Shown piece by piece: positions 54,291-63,164 of a DNA stretch of 64,000 nt. The position numbers and the translations under genes were made by a program. Source of the stretch: JL08 sp039969355 (GTDB lineage: Bacteria; Pseudomonadota; Alphaproteobacteria; Rhodobacterales; Rhodobacteraceae). Where the stretch lies: NCBI GenBank assembly GCA_039969355.1, contig JBDVOA010000031.1, positions 190,035 through 254,034 on the forward strand. The letters run 5' to 3'. How positions within the stretch are numbered: the stretch's first letter is position 1; each line of letters opens with the position of its first letter. Below the pieces are notes generated by a model. It was not told the DNA's origin, searched no databases, and saw nothing but the letters and a program-made list of their open reading frames with translations.

Positions 54291-54641
54291 TGGCCACAGA
54301 TTGCTCCCCAATGAGCTGTGTCAGCGACATGCGGTGCAAGATAGAGATCGTATTTTCAAGCCTCCAAATTCAGTCACAAGCGCCAGATCAGGCCCACAAC
54401 CTGCCGTCAGTTGAGTCGGCAGAGATTCAATGATGGACTAATATGGTATAACCTCCAGAACCACCTTAATTTCCCGGTTTTGGCTCATCAAAACGGTCGA
54501 AGATGATTTGAATCACTTCACCTTATTAGCCGCCATTTAATCACATCATACGCAATTCAGTATTAGCCAATGCTAAACTTGCCATCACGTTGGCCGATAG
54601 CCAAGACGCCATCAGCAGTGTTTGGTCTTAATAATAGTCAT
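54290..54641 (-). pseudogene. Remnant of a sugar ABC transporter substrate-binding protein
   Basis: Translation across frames recovers a signal-peptide-like start after GGGAGG (ATG 54641: MTIIKT, then in another frame LLMASWLSANVMASLALA). After a decayed interval comes VVLEVIPY, a TAG at 54438-54440, then SIIESLPTQLTAGCGPDLAL followed by VTEFGGL. Dropping one base from the T-run at 54353-54356 continues KYDLYLAPHVADTAHWG and CGHFLD. The ESLP-QL-AG-GPDLA-VT--GGL pattern followed by KY-L-L-P-V is that of family 1 sugar-binding proteins. Stops, frameshifts and truncation make it non-functional. Confidence 0.65.
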
Positions 54642-54670
54642 CCTCCCAAAGTTTTCTGGTTTCCTATCTT

Positions 54671-55164
54671 CTAGTGCTCAGGTGCGCGCTGTTCCACGGC
54701 CGAGTTCACGTAGTCGCGCATTGCGCTGGCAGCGCCCTCGGCGTTACCAGAACGAATTTAGTCAAGTATGCGTAAATGTTCCTCGAAAGCCCGTTGCGAT
54801 CTCTTGGATATGCCCGACATTAGAATGTAGCGTTGCCAGTCAACATGCCCCTTGATTGACATTGCAAGATTCCAGGCCCTTGGCAGACCGGCAATGCGGG
54901 CCAATTCGGCATCGTTTAACGGTCCGACGATCGTCCCGACCCGAGGGCGAGTATGAACCAAACCTTCAGGTGCCAACTTCTGGAGCGCAGCCATCAACGG
55001 CGTGCGACTGATATTGAGCTTCTGGGATAGCACGGACTCGCTGATCTTGACGCCCGGAGGCAGCCGGTTATCGATAATCCGGGTCCGCAATTATCATAAA
55101 CCTGCTTTGATATTGGCTGTGCATGGTCAATCTCCGCTGACGAAAGCGTTGCACCCTCACTCAC
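54671..55164 (-). pseudogene. GntR/FadR-type regulator pseudogene
   Basis: The ancestral start is probably GTG 55164, overlapping the uxuA TGA (GTGA). The frame reads HAQPISKQVYDN and shifts by one base near 55090. It then continues LRTRIIDNRLPPGVKISE and SRTPLMAALQKLAPEGLV, the GntR winged helix. The FCD effector domain is largely missing: only a short middle piece and HLRILD remain, followed by a TAA at 54758-54760. The same frame continues IRSGNAEGAASAMRDYVNSA to TAG 54671, the normal FCD end. Frameshift, internal deletion and nonsense codon together show real decay. Confidence 0.8.
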
Positions 55165-56360
55165 GATGGCACCTGCCGTTCCAACCCTGCGACGACACCT
55201 CTGATTTCAGCCAGTCCTTTCAGACGACCCACGGCAGGATAACCGGGCTGTCCATCAACCGACAGGTCCGAGAGTATCTCTTGCCCATGATCCGGTCGCA
55301 TCGGGATCACAGCGTCCTCGCGCCCCACGTCACGGCGTCGCTTTTCTTCGCACAAGAGAGCATCAATAACTCCAACCATATCAACCTGCCCGGCGAGATG
55401 TTCGTCTTCGAAAAACGAACAGGGAATGGTTTCATCTTCGCACGTTACGTTGCGCAAATGCGCAAAGTGTATCTTTGGACCAAAGTGGCGCGCGATCTCG
55501 GCACAATCATTGTCGGGACTGGCCCCCAACGATCCACTACAAAATGTCATCCCAGCCGACGGGCTGTCAACAACGTCAAGGACAGCCGCATAATCATCGC
55601 CCGAGGACATCGTGCGTGGCAATCCCAGTAAGGAAAATGGCGGATCATCCGGATGACAGCACAGCCGAAGACCCAGTCTTTCGGCTGTAGGCACAACTTC
55701 CGAAAGGAAATCAATATGGTTCTGTCTCAGTACCTCAGAGCTAAGCTGACTGTAGCTATGAAGCGCCTCGCGCAATTCATCCAATGTCCAGGATTCCGCT
55801 GCGCCGGGCAAACCCGCGGTGACAGCCTGCTGTAATGCCAGTTTCTCTGGATCAGTCATTTCTGCCATTACCTGTCTGGCCACTGCAAGATTGTCAGCAT
55901 CATAGTCATCTGCCGCACCGTGACGCTCAAGAATGAAACAATCGAAAGCCACAAAACTACTCAGATCGAACCGCATCGCCGTGCCGCCATTGGGCAAGCG
56001 CCAGCGAAGATGGGTTCTGGTCCAGTCCAGAATTGGCATAAAGTTATAACAAATCGTCGCGATTCCGGCGTCGGCAAGCGCCTCCATTGACGCCAGGTAT
56101 GACTGGGTGTGGGCGCTGCAATTCCTCGATTTAGTCTTGATCGCTTCAGAAACTGGCAGGCTTTCGACCACATCCCACGTCAATGCCCCATTTGACCCAC
56201 GCGCGATCTGGGATTGGCGCAGGCCGATCTCCTGCGCAGTCCAAGCATGCCCGGGAGGAACATGGTGAAGGGCGGTCACAACTCCGTCGGCACCGGCCTG
56301 TCGTATGTCCGACAGGCCAACGGCATCGTGTTCCCCAAACCATCGCCACGTTTGTCGCAC
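55161..56360 (-). CDS. uxuA: Mannonate dehydratase
   Basis: A 399-residue TIM-barrel enzyme converting D-mannonate to 2-keto-3-deoxygluconate in glucuronate catabolism. The start is GTG 56360 with GGAGAGG upstream, and the protein opens RQTWRWFGEHDAVGLSDIRQ as in known UxuA. Family segments include ICYNFMPILDWTRT, LCCHPDDPP and FCSGSLGASPDNDC, and the metal-binding His/Cys residues appear intact. It is the first gene of the partly decayed operon, and the adjoining regulator is a pseudogene. No uxaC or kdgK lies in the window. Confidence 0.93.
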   Translation of the reverse strand: MRQTWRWFGEHDAVGLSDIRQAGADGVVTALHHVPPGHAWTAQEIGLRQSQIARGSNGALTWDVVESLPVSEAIKTKSRNCSAHTQSYLASMEALADAGIATICYNFMPILDWTRTHLRWRLPNGGTAMRFDLSSFVAFDCFILERHGAADDYDADNLAVARQVMAEMTDPEKLALQQAVTAGLPGAAESWTLDELREALHSYSQLSSEVLRQNHIDFLSEVVPTAERLGLRLCCHPDDPPFSLLGLPRTMSSGDDYAAVLDVVDSPSAGMTFCSGSLGASPDNDCAEIARHFGPKIHFAHLRNVTCEDETIPCSFFEDEHLAGQVDMVGVIDALLCEEKRRRDVGREDAVIPMRPDHGQEILSDLSVDGQPGYPAVGRLKGLAEIRGVVAGLERQVPS

Positions 56361-56536
56361 GGATTAGCCTCTCCATTCCCTGTGGAATCCTAGTATACCA
56401 ACTAACGTGAGCTGCTCAACTCGTAACCAAGTTGCACGCCGCGACCGCGGTCTCTCATGTGTGTAGTCAAAAAAATCATACTTTCGCACCAGTTTATTCA
56501 GTACGAGAATTCAGCGAGCCGCCCGACTGATCTCAT

Positions 56537-57751
56537 TTAGGCAGATACCGCCATGGGCAAGGTCAAAAGGCACCGCATATTGAAGTTTGGGGAGTATTCA
56601 CGCGCATCGGAAATGCTCTCAAGTACTGAAATTTTGTTGAGCAGAAATTCAAATGCCACCCGCGCTTCGAAGCGGGCCAACTGGATCCCAGCGCACATAT
56701 GGGGGCCGGTTCCGAATCCAAGTTGATGATTGTGCTCTCGCGTTACATCAAGCTTTTCCGGCGACGCAAAAACCTCGGGGTCGCGATTGGCGGCGCCGAT
56801 GACTGGTAGAACCATGTCGCCTTTTGAAATCCTGTGGCCACCGAGATCAAGATCAATCGCAGCGACGCGACCGAGAAACTGCACCGGGGAATCGACCCGC
56901 ATGAATTCTTCAATCGCATTTGGTATTCTAGACGGGTCAGCGCGCAAAATGGCGAGTTGATCTGGGTGTTCCATCAAAAGATGCATGCCGGTTCCCAAAA
57001 GGCATGACGTCGTTTCGTTTCCGGCATTTAGGAGCAGGATACAATTGGCGACCACATCTTCGACGGTTAAGGTGTCATCATTCTGGGCTGCAAGCGCCAA
57101 TGAACTGATCAGGTCCTGCTGTGGCGCCTTTTCCGCCGCCGCCACACGTTCTCGCAGGTAGGCGCAAAACTCTGCAAGTTTTGCAGTACAATCAGCCAGC
57201 CGATCTTCCTCAATATGAACGTAGAAGTTCAGAATCAGAAAGGAATAGGCGTCACACCACTGTTTGATCATTTCCCGATCTTCGGGAGGCACGCCGACAA
57301 TTTCCGAGATGACTAACAATGGTAGCGGTATCGCGAATTCGGTCATGAACTCCATGTTGCCGCGTTCAATCGCAGGGGTTAGCAGGTCGTGGCACAAGCC
57401 AATGACTGTGGATTCATAGTTTTGGACGGCGGTGCGCGTGAAGGCACTGTGAACCAGTTCCCGTAATTTCTTGTGTTGCGGTTCATCGACCTGAACCATG
57501 ACGCGCGACAACACGTCAAAGGCTGTTTGCGCTGTGTCTGGATAACGTAACCGGGCAAGGCTCACGCGATCCGAAGAATAGCCGTGCCCTTTCAATACAA
57601 TCGATGCATCCTTGTGAGATGTCACGACCCAGGCATTGATCGATTCATTCCATTGAACCGGGTCTTGCTGTCGCAGTAAATCATAGACCGGATAAGGGTC
57701 CGGCAGCATGTCGCTCGCGAAAAGCCGATTGTCGAACTCTTCATGCCCCAA
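56537..57751 (-). CDS. Cytochrome P450
   Basis: A 404-residue soluble bacterial P450. The heme-ligand motif FGTGPHMCAG gives C353, the I-helix oxygen-activation motif is AGNETTS at 243-249, and ExxR is E282-R285 (EEFMR). The N-terminus has no membrane anchor. No ferredoxin or reductase gene is adjacent, so electrons must come from elsewhere. The substrate is unknown. The gene stands between uxuA and the type I secretion genes, on the same strand but with gaps of 120-180 bp either side. Confidence 0.93.
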   Translation of the reverse strand: MGHEEFDNRLFASDMLPDPYPVYDLLRQQDPVQWNESINAWVVTSHKDASIVLKGHGYSSDRVSLARLRYPDTAQTAFDVLSRVMVQVDEPQHKKLRELVHSAFTRTAVQNYESTVIGLCHDLLTPAIERGNMEFMTEFAIPLPLLVISEIVGVPPEDREMIKQWCDAYSFLILNFYVHIEEDRLADCTAKLAEFCAYLRERVAAAEKAPQQDLISSLALAAQNDDTLTVEDVVANCILLLNAGNETTSCLLGTGMHLLMEHPDQLAILRADPSRIPNAIEEFMRVDSPVQFLGRVAAIDLDLGGHRISKGDMVLPVIGAANRDPEVFASPEKLDVTREHNHQLGFGTGPHMCAGIQLARFEARVAFEFLLNKISVLESISDAREYSPNFNMRCLLTLPMAVSA

Positions 57752-57871
57752 GACTCAACCCTCCCAAATGTCCACCAGCACAATTTCCATAAATCGCGTT
57801 GAAAACGGTTTTATCACAGCGGTAGCCTACTTGCCGGGTGCCGCCATGTGAAATGGTTTTGCCCCTGCGCG

Positions 57872-59185
57872 TTACCCCCGCATTGATCGGCTGAAGTAGT
57901 CAGTCAACGGCTTAGTGAGGTAGCTGAGCGGCGTTCTCTCATCAGTCTTGATGAATATTTCAACCGGCATACCGGGCAAAACTGTATTTTCTCCCAGCTT
58001 TTCCATTTCGCCCTCACCGGGCAGTACTTGGACCCGGTAATAGGTTTGCCCTGTCACATCGTCGGTCAACGCATCCGCCGAGACCGTTGTGATATTGCCG
58101 GACAGCTCCGGCGTTACACGTTGTTCAAATGCCGAAAAACGGAGCCCGGCTGGCTGTCCAAGATAGACCTGATCGATGTGTACTGGATCAACACGCCCGA
58201 CGATGACCAATGGCTGATCCTGCGGGATCACATACATAATCGGAGCACCTGCCTGAACCACCGAGCGGACAGCAAAAACCGAGGAGCCGTAAATGACGCC
58301 ACTGACAGGCGCGCGAATGTCGAGCCGGTCAAGTCGTTCAACAATCCCCAACCGCCGTTCGGCTAATTCGATCTGTTGGTACTGAACATCGCGCAGCGTT
58401 GCGATGGCTTCCTCGCGACGGGTTGTTTCAAGGCGCAATATTTCGATATTCAAGGCAGCAATCTCTCCCTTGATTCGCGCGATATTCGCCTCAAGACCTC
58501 CGATGCCTCCCAACAGATCAGCCCGCTCGCGTTGCAATGCGGACACGCGAACACTTTGGGCTAGGCCTTTTTTTAAAAGGGTTTGCTGATCACGTAACTC
58601 AGTCCCGAACAAATCCAGCTGAATTTGCAAGGCTTGCAGCTGCGCCTCAGCGCCAGAAATCTCTGCCCTGCTCTGTGAAATCTGCTCGCCCAGTTGTTCC
58701 GCTTCCTGAGCTGCGGATGACCGTCGAGCTTCAAACAGGTTTTGTTGCCCGTCAACCTGTTCCATTACGTCGGCATCGCGTGCAGCCCGCACAAGAAGAG
58801 CATCGTCAAACCTGATCTCAGATGCGCCGTCGCGTTCAGCGATGAGACGTGCCCTGCGGGCGGACAACTCAGCCAATTGACCATCCAGGATCACCAGTTC
58901 CGAGCGTAACAGCGTGTCATCAAACCGAATAAGAGTCTGGCCGGCCAGGACAGATTCACCGTTTTTGGAGAGAATGTCGCCGACCACACCGCCGTCGGGA
59001 TGCTGAATGACCTGCCGATTGGACTCCACTTCGATAAGGCCAGCGGCCACAACGGCACCAGCCAGTTTTGTATGGATGCTCCAAAAGCCCAGCCCCCCGA
59101 CGAGAAGCAACAACGCGCTGAATCCCACGACCAAGGGCAGCGTAGCACGCTGGTAACGGCGGGCGGCAAGCACACGCCTCACCAT
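57872..59185 (-). CDS. Type I secretion periplasmic adaptor (HlyD/PrtE family)
   Basis: A 437-residue membrane fusion protein. One N-terminal membrane helix (LPLVVGFSALLLLVGGLGF) is followed by the beta domain (AAGLIEVESNRQVIQHPDGG), a long coiled-coil (about 90-290) and the HlyD C-terminal segment (VIYGSSVFAVRSVVQAGAPI, PGMPVEIFIKTDERTPLSYL). The start overlaps the ABC gene stop by one base (TGATG). With the ABC protein it spans the envelope, but a TolC partner and a substrate gene are not adjacent. Confidence 0.92.
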   Translation of the reverse strand: MVRRVLAARRYQRATLPLVVGFSALLLLVGGLGFWSIHTKLAGAVVAAGLIEVESNRQVIQHPDGGVVGDILSKNGESVLAGQTLIRFDDTLLRSELVILDGQLAELSARRARLIAERDGASEIRFDDALLVRAARDADVMEQVDGQQNLFEARRSSAAQEAEQLGEQISQSRAEISGAEAQLQALQIQLDLFGTELRDQQTLLKKGLAQSVRVSALQRERADLLGGIGGLEANIARIKGEIAALNIEILRLETTRREEAIATLRDVQYQQIELAERRLGIVERLDRLDIRAPVSGVIYGSSVFAVRSVVQAGAPIMYVIPQDQPLVIVGRVDPVHIDQVYLGQPAGLRFSAFEQRVTPELSGNITTVSADALTDDVTGQTYYRVQVLPGEGEMEKLGENTVLPGMPVEIFIKTDERTPLSYLTKPLTDYFSRSMRG

Positions 59186-60915
59186 CAGGACGCCGCCGGC
59201 TGATAAAACTTGCGCCTGATATCAACCGCGTTCTTGATTTGCGATTTCAAAACCTCGTCACGCGGCCCGGACGAGACAATAAGACCGTGATCCAGAACAA
59301 CCAGAGAGTCACACTCAGCAATCGCAGTTGGTCTGTGGGTCATCACAATCACGGCCTTACCCTCGGCCTTGAAATCACGGATCGTTTGATTAAGCGCCTC
59401 TGAACCATCCGCGTCCAGCGCGGAATTGGGCTCATCGAGGATCAATAGCACCGGATCCCCATAAAGCGCACGTGCCAGGGCGACACGCTGGCGCTGGCCA
59501 CCGGACAAACGGCTTTGATTGCCCTCCAAAACCGTATCGTACCCGTTAGGTAAAGTCAGGATCATCTCATGGGCATTGGCGCGTTTGGCCGCTGCAACAA
59601 TCGCAACCCCATCTGCGTTAATCTCCATCCGTGCTATATTTTCGGCAATGGTTCCCCCCAGCAACGTTACATTCTGTGGCAAATATCCAATGTAACGTCC
59701 CAGTTGGTCAGGATCGTATTGGTCCAGCTTTGCCCCGCCCAGGCGCACTTCTCCGCTGGCGGGAGTCCACAAGCCCAGGATGGTCTTCGCAATTGAAGAC
59801 TTGCCTGATCCGCTGCGGCCGATAATGCCGAGAGCCTCACCCGGATTGATCTCAAGTTGAATGTTTTTTAGCGTCGCGGCTTTTGCGCCGGGTGGAACTA
59901 CGATGACCGATTTGACACTCAACCGGGCGTCAGGCCTTGGCAGCGGCGTAACTGCTATTGCCTTCGGCGTTTGAGAAAGGATCACATTCAGCGAATTCCA
60001 GGAATTGCGTGCGCGTTGAAAATTGCCCCACTGACCCAGCATCTGTTCAATGGGCGCCAAGGCGCGACCCAACAAGATGGATGCGGCAATCATGGCGCCA
60101 GCGGTGAGTTCGCCGCGCAAGACATAGTAGGCGCCTACGGCCAGCATTGCAGACTGCAAAAACAGCCGAAACGCCTTGGTCACTGCCGTAAAACCACCGG
60201 TCCAGTCGGCAGAGGAAACCCGGTCATTCAGGGCTTCGTATTGGCGGCGCAACCATCGATCTGACACTGCGGCGCGCATGCCCTGACTTTGAATAATCTC
60301 ACGTGAAATCTGCGCTTGGTTGGCAAACGCATGCGCTTGCTGCGAGGTCATCTGCGCCCGCTGCACTTTTTTCCTGGTCAAAAACTGATTGAGGAGCGTA
60401 AACGCGATCAGAATACCGCCCCCGGTCAGCGCAACCCAACCCAGCATCGGGTGAAAAATGAATATAGCCAAAAGAAACAACGGGGACCAGGGAATATCAA
60501 AGAGAGCAAGGAACACAGGCGATCCGGTCAGCGTCTGGATTACCTCCAGATCACGTAAACCAGTACGTTGTTGGTCTTCCCCTACTGATTGTTGCAGGTT
60601 GGCCTCGAACACCGTTGCGTCCAGAGCGGATTGGAACGCTGCCCCGTATCTGGCCATGACCCGCCCGCGCGCATAATCCAGTGCCGCCATGAGCAGGTAG
60701 AGCCCGCCCACAAGTAAAAAAAGCGCTGCCAACGTCTCTTCGGATCGTGACCCGAGGACACGGTCGTAAACCTGTAACATAAAGAGAGGACCGGTCAGCA
60801 TCAACAGATTCACAAAAAAGCTGAACAGCAAGACCACCAGAACGAGCGATGCACCCGAGCGACGTGCTTCCTCTAGTTCGCCGATCTTGCTGTTTTGTGG
60901 TGAAAGAGGCTGCAC
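59185..60915 (-). CDS. Type I secretion system permease/ATPase (PrtD family)
   Basis: A 576-residue half-ABC exporter. The membrane domain occupies about 20-320. The ATPase has Walker A GRSGSGKSS at 366-374, signature LSGGQ at 470-474 and Walker B LLILDEP at 490-496. The short N-terminus without a peptidase C39 domain places it with RTX-protein exporters of the PrtD type. It is first in a two-gene operon with the adaptor. No RTX repeat protein occurs in the window, so the cargo is encoded elsewhere. The Hint proteins are candidates only in the broad sense. Confidence 0.93.
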   Translation of the reverse strand: MQPLSPQNSKIGELEEARRSGASLVLVVLLFSFFVNLLMLTGPLFMLQVYDRVLGSRSEETLAALFLLVGGLYLLMAALDYARGRVMARYGAAFQSALDATVFEANLQQSVGEDQQRTGLRDLEVIQTLTGSPVFLALFDIPWSPLFLLAIFIFHPMLGWVALTGGGILIAFTLLNQFLTRKKVQRAQMTSQQAHAFANQAQISREIIQSQGMRAAVSDRWLRRQYEALNDRVSSADWTGGFTAVTKAFRLFLQSAMLAVGAYYVLRGELTAGAMIAASILLGRALAPIEQMLGQWGNFQRARNSWNSLNVILSQTPKAIAVTPLPRPDARLSVKSVIVVPPGAKAATLKNIQLEINPGEALGIIGRSGSGKSSIAKTILGLWTPASGEVRLGGAKLDQYDPDQLGRYIGYLPQNVTLLGGTIAENIARMEINADGVAIVAAAKRANAHEMILTLPNGYDTVLEGNQSRLSGGQRQRVALARALYGDPVLLILDEPNSALDADGSEALNQTIRDFKAEGKAVIVMTHRPTAIAECDSLVVLDHGLIVSSGPRDEVLKSQIKNAVDIRRKFYQPAAS

Positions 60916-61719
60916 AGGATTCCATTTCCGGAGCTAGAGGTGACGCGTCGTGATTCTCGTCAGGCACGGGCTGAAAGTTTTGCCGCAGTCTGATCGGTAA
61001 TGCTGACATAATTGTTAATCCCCACCGCTTTTTCGACTGATGACACCCGCTTGAAAGCCTGAACTGCCGCAAAAACAACCTTTTAGACTCGCTCCTCAAG
61101 TCTCGGCGCCGCAATTCTCATCGACAGCCGAGGTTTTCGAAAAGGGCAAGTCAGATTCTTATCCAGCCCCTCCATTCGACTTTTGAACGGAACGTTTGTG
61201 CCGCGCAGTCATTGATTTCCTAGCGGATGTAAGCAGGCCTCAATCGAACCATGAAAGGTTATTGAGGAATTGCATTTGGGATTAAAATCTGGCGGAGAGA
61301 CAGTCCGCGTATAACTATTATTTATCAATATTTTGTATTTATTGAAATAACAAACCCATCTAAAAACCCATCTGAATTGGAAAGATGTGATGCATTCTTT
61401 TAACCCAGCCTGCTCTGGGTCCAAAAGTTTCCGTCGAAAGTTGGGCGAGACCGGTGGCATGAATAAGTGGCCAAGGTATTCACTTTTGGAAATCGAAAAG
61501 AAAGAATTTGAGCAAACGGGCCGCGGTTCCACCGCCCTCCGTTTTACTCGACGGTGGGGGGGCTTCGGTTGACGATTTTCTTTGATCAAAGCACTCAGAT
61601 CCTGAACTAGGGCCTGGACCTATATTACTGCCGAATATCGCAACAGCGGACGTGCGTTCAAGCTGCAGCGAATGACGGCTGTGAGCCCAAAGCCGACGGT
61701 CCAGACGCCAGGAAATGCC
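60916..61719. other. 800-bp region between type I secretion and LysR genes, no supported gene
   Basis: Frames at 61209-61589 (minus) and 61387-61572 (plus) overlap each other and have atypical composition. Neither has a good start. The centre (about 61310-61350) is A/T rich. The left end should carry the promoter for the type I secretion genes, and the right end lies past the LysR stop. No terminator or repeat was confidently identified. Confidence 0.5.
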
Positions 61720-62610
61720 CTACCTTTCGCGACGCTCCTGTGCATTCGATTGTCGACGTAGCCAATGGATAAAGGTGCGAACGGAGGCACGTTGTGGAAG
61801 GTCCAGCGTATGGATGTAGAACTGCCCGGCACTTCTCTCCCGAAACAGCTCAATCAGGTCTCCCTTCTCGATATCCTGTTCGACCCATTCGCGAACCGTA
61901 TAGGTTATGCCGTCCCCGCGTTTAACGGCGTCCATGATCAGGTTGCCGGGCATGTGAGAGATTTGAGGTGGCGGCTGCATTTCCACGCCTTGCCGTGCGA
62001 ACCAATGGGCAACTTCTTGCGTGCCTAGTTCTTGCAGCCAAGGGCGGTGGAGGAGATCACGGGCATTCAGGGTTTCAGGGTCACGAAGGAGTTCCGGGCG
62101 GCCCACAACCAAAAGGTCCAGGTCAAGAAGCGTGTCCACGGGGGCGGTCATCCGATCGTAGCGCGCGTATCGGATTGCGACGTCTACGCCGCCGGGCTTG
62201 AGTTCAATGAAATGGCCCGTTGGGTTCAACAGCAGGGTGAATTCCGGGTGCCGAGTCTGGAAGTCTGACAGGCGGGGCATCAACCATTTGGTGGCAAAGG
62301 CCGGAGACATGGTGACCTGAACGGGCCGTGTGTCGACGGCTTCGGTCAGGGCATCGACGCCCTCGCCGATCTTGCGAAAGCCTTCGGCGAGATCGTGGGC
62401 CAGCCGCCGTCCCTCCTCGGTCAAGGCGATTCCGCGCCCTTCACGCTGGACTAGGGGCGTGCCGATGTCGCGTTCCAGTGAGCGTATTTGCTGGACAACG
62501 GCGGAGTGGGTGACGTTAAGCGCCGCGCCGCCCTTCGAGTAACTGCCGTGTTCCGCCACGGCGGCGAAGGCCTTCAGGGCATTCAGTGAAGGTAGGTCGC
62601 GCCAGTTCAT
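61720..62610 (-). CDS. LysR-family transcriptional regulator (GcvA-like)
   Basis: A 296-residue regulator. The N-terminal helix-turn-helix spans about 6-65 (LPSLNALKAFAAVAEHGSYS, then NVTHSAVVQQIRSLERDIGT). The remainder is a periplasmic-binding-like effector domain, with the GcvA-type FATKWLMPRLSDFQTRHPE segment. It is divergent from the GFA-family gene, with 128 bp between start codons, and probably controls it. The inducer is unknown. Confidence 0.92.
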   Translation of the reverse strand: MNWRDLPSLNALKAFAAVAEHGSYSKGGAALNVTHSAVVQQIRSLERDIGTPLVQREGRGIALTEEGRRLAHDLAEGFRKIGEGVDALTEAVDTRPVQVTMSPAFATKWLMPRLSDFQTRHPEFTLLLNPTGHFIELKPGGVDVAIRYARYDRMTAPVDTLLDLDLLVVGRPELLRDPETLNARDLLHRPWLQELGTQEVAHWFARQGVEMQPPPQISHMPGNLIMDAVKRGDGITYTVREWVEQDIEKGDLIELFRERSAGQFYIHTLDLPQRASVRTFIHWLRRQSNAQERRER

Positions 62611-62612
62611 TC

Positions 62613-62722
62613 GTTAGGTTTTCTAACATGATTCATGAATTCCTGAATGGCATTGTTTCATTTTTTGTTCAATGCTTGGGTGACACCGATGAAATCAAGA
62701 ACCTTCACACAGGTTTTCTAAC
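62613..62722. promoter_or_regulatory. Repeated operator-like motifs in the LysR/GFA divergent region
   Basis: AGGTTTTCTAAC occurs twice, at 62616-62627 and 62711-62722, 95 bp apart. The first copy extends into the inverted repeat GTTAG-GTTTT-CTAAC (62613-62627), a T-N-A type dyad as bound by LysR regulators. A second dyad, ATTCATGAAT, lies at about 62630-62640. The positions next to both start regions suggest autoregulation and control of the GFA gene. Confidence 0.5.
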
Positions 62723-62738
62723 ACGAAGGATTGGAGCA

Positions 62739-63164
62739 ATGTCAGAAAAGGAAAGTGCTATTCAGGGAGGCTGTCGCTGTGGCGCTATTCGCTACAGAGC
62801 CAAGGCACCCCACAGTTGGGCCGGGAACTGCCATTGCGATGATTGCCGCCGTGCCACAGGCGGCCCCTATTCCAGTTGGTTCGGCGTGAGTCCGGGGAAC
62901 GTTGAATTTTTGGGGCAGAAGATCACCGAATACCAAAGTTCACCGGGAATTCACCGAGGGTTTTGCGGCACCTGCGGTTCGCCGATGACCTTTCGTGGTG
63001 AGGGATGGGACGATCTCGCCGTCATGATCGCCACGCTGGACGATCCCAATTCGATCACACCCGAAACCCACGTCTTCCTCAAGGACCGGCTTCATTGGGT
63101 GAAATACAATGAGAATTTCCGGCTTTACGACGGATTGCCAGGACGCATTACCGGAGAAGAATGA
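62739..63164 (+). CDS. GFA (glutathione-dependent formaldehyde-activating-like) family protein
   Basis: A 141-residue protein starting at ATG 62739 with GGAG upstream, the longer frame from 62586 being rejected. Zinc-binding cysteines appear in the expected places: GGCRCGAIRYRA, NCHCDDCRRATGG and GFCGTCGSPMTFRG. The fold is Mss4-like. Most GFA-family proteins are not proven formaldehyde enzymes, and their role is unknown. The stop overlaps the following DUF1059 gene by 4 bp. Expression is probably under the divergent LysR regulator. Confidence 0.9.
   Translation: MSEKESAIQGGCRCGAIRYRAKAPHSWAGNCHCDDCRRATGGPYSSWFGVSPGNVEFLGQKITEYQSSPGIHRGFCGTCGSPMTFRGEGWDDLAVMIATLDDPNSITPETHVFLKDRLHWVKYNENFRLYDGLPGRITGEE

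Noticed and set aside
61209..61589. 126-codon minus-strand ORF and overlapping 61-codon plus-strand ORF at 61387-61572
   Set aside because: They lie on opposite strands over the same bases, with mixed composition. No supported start for either.
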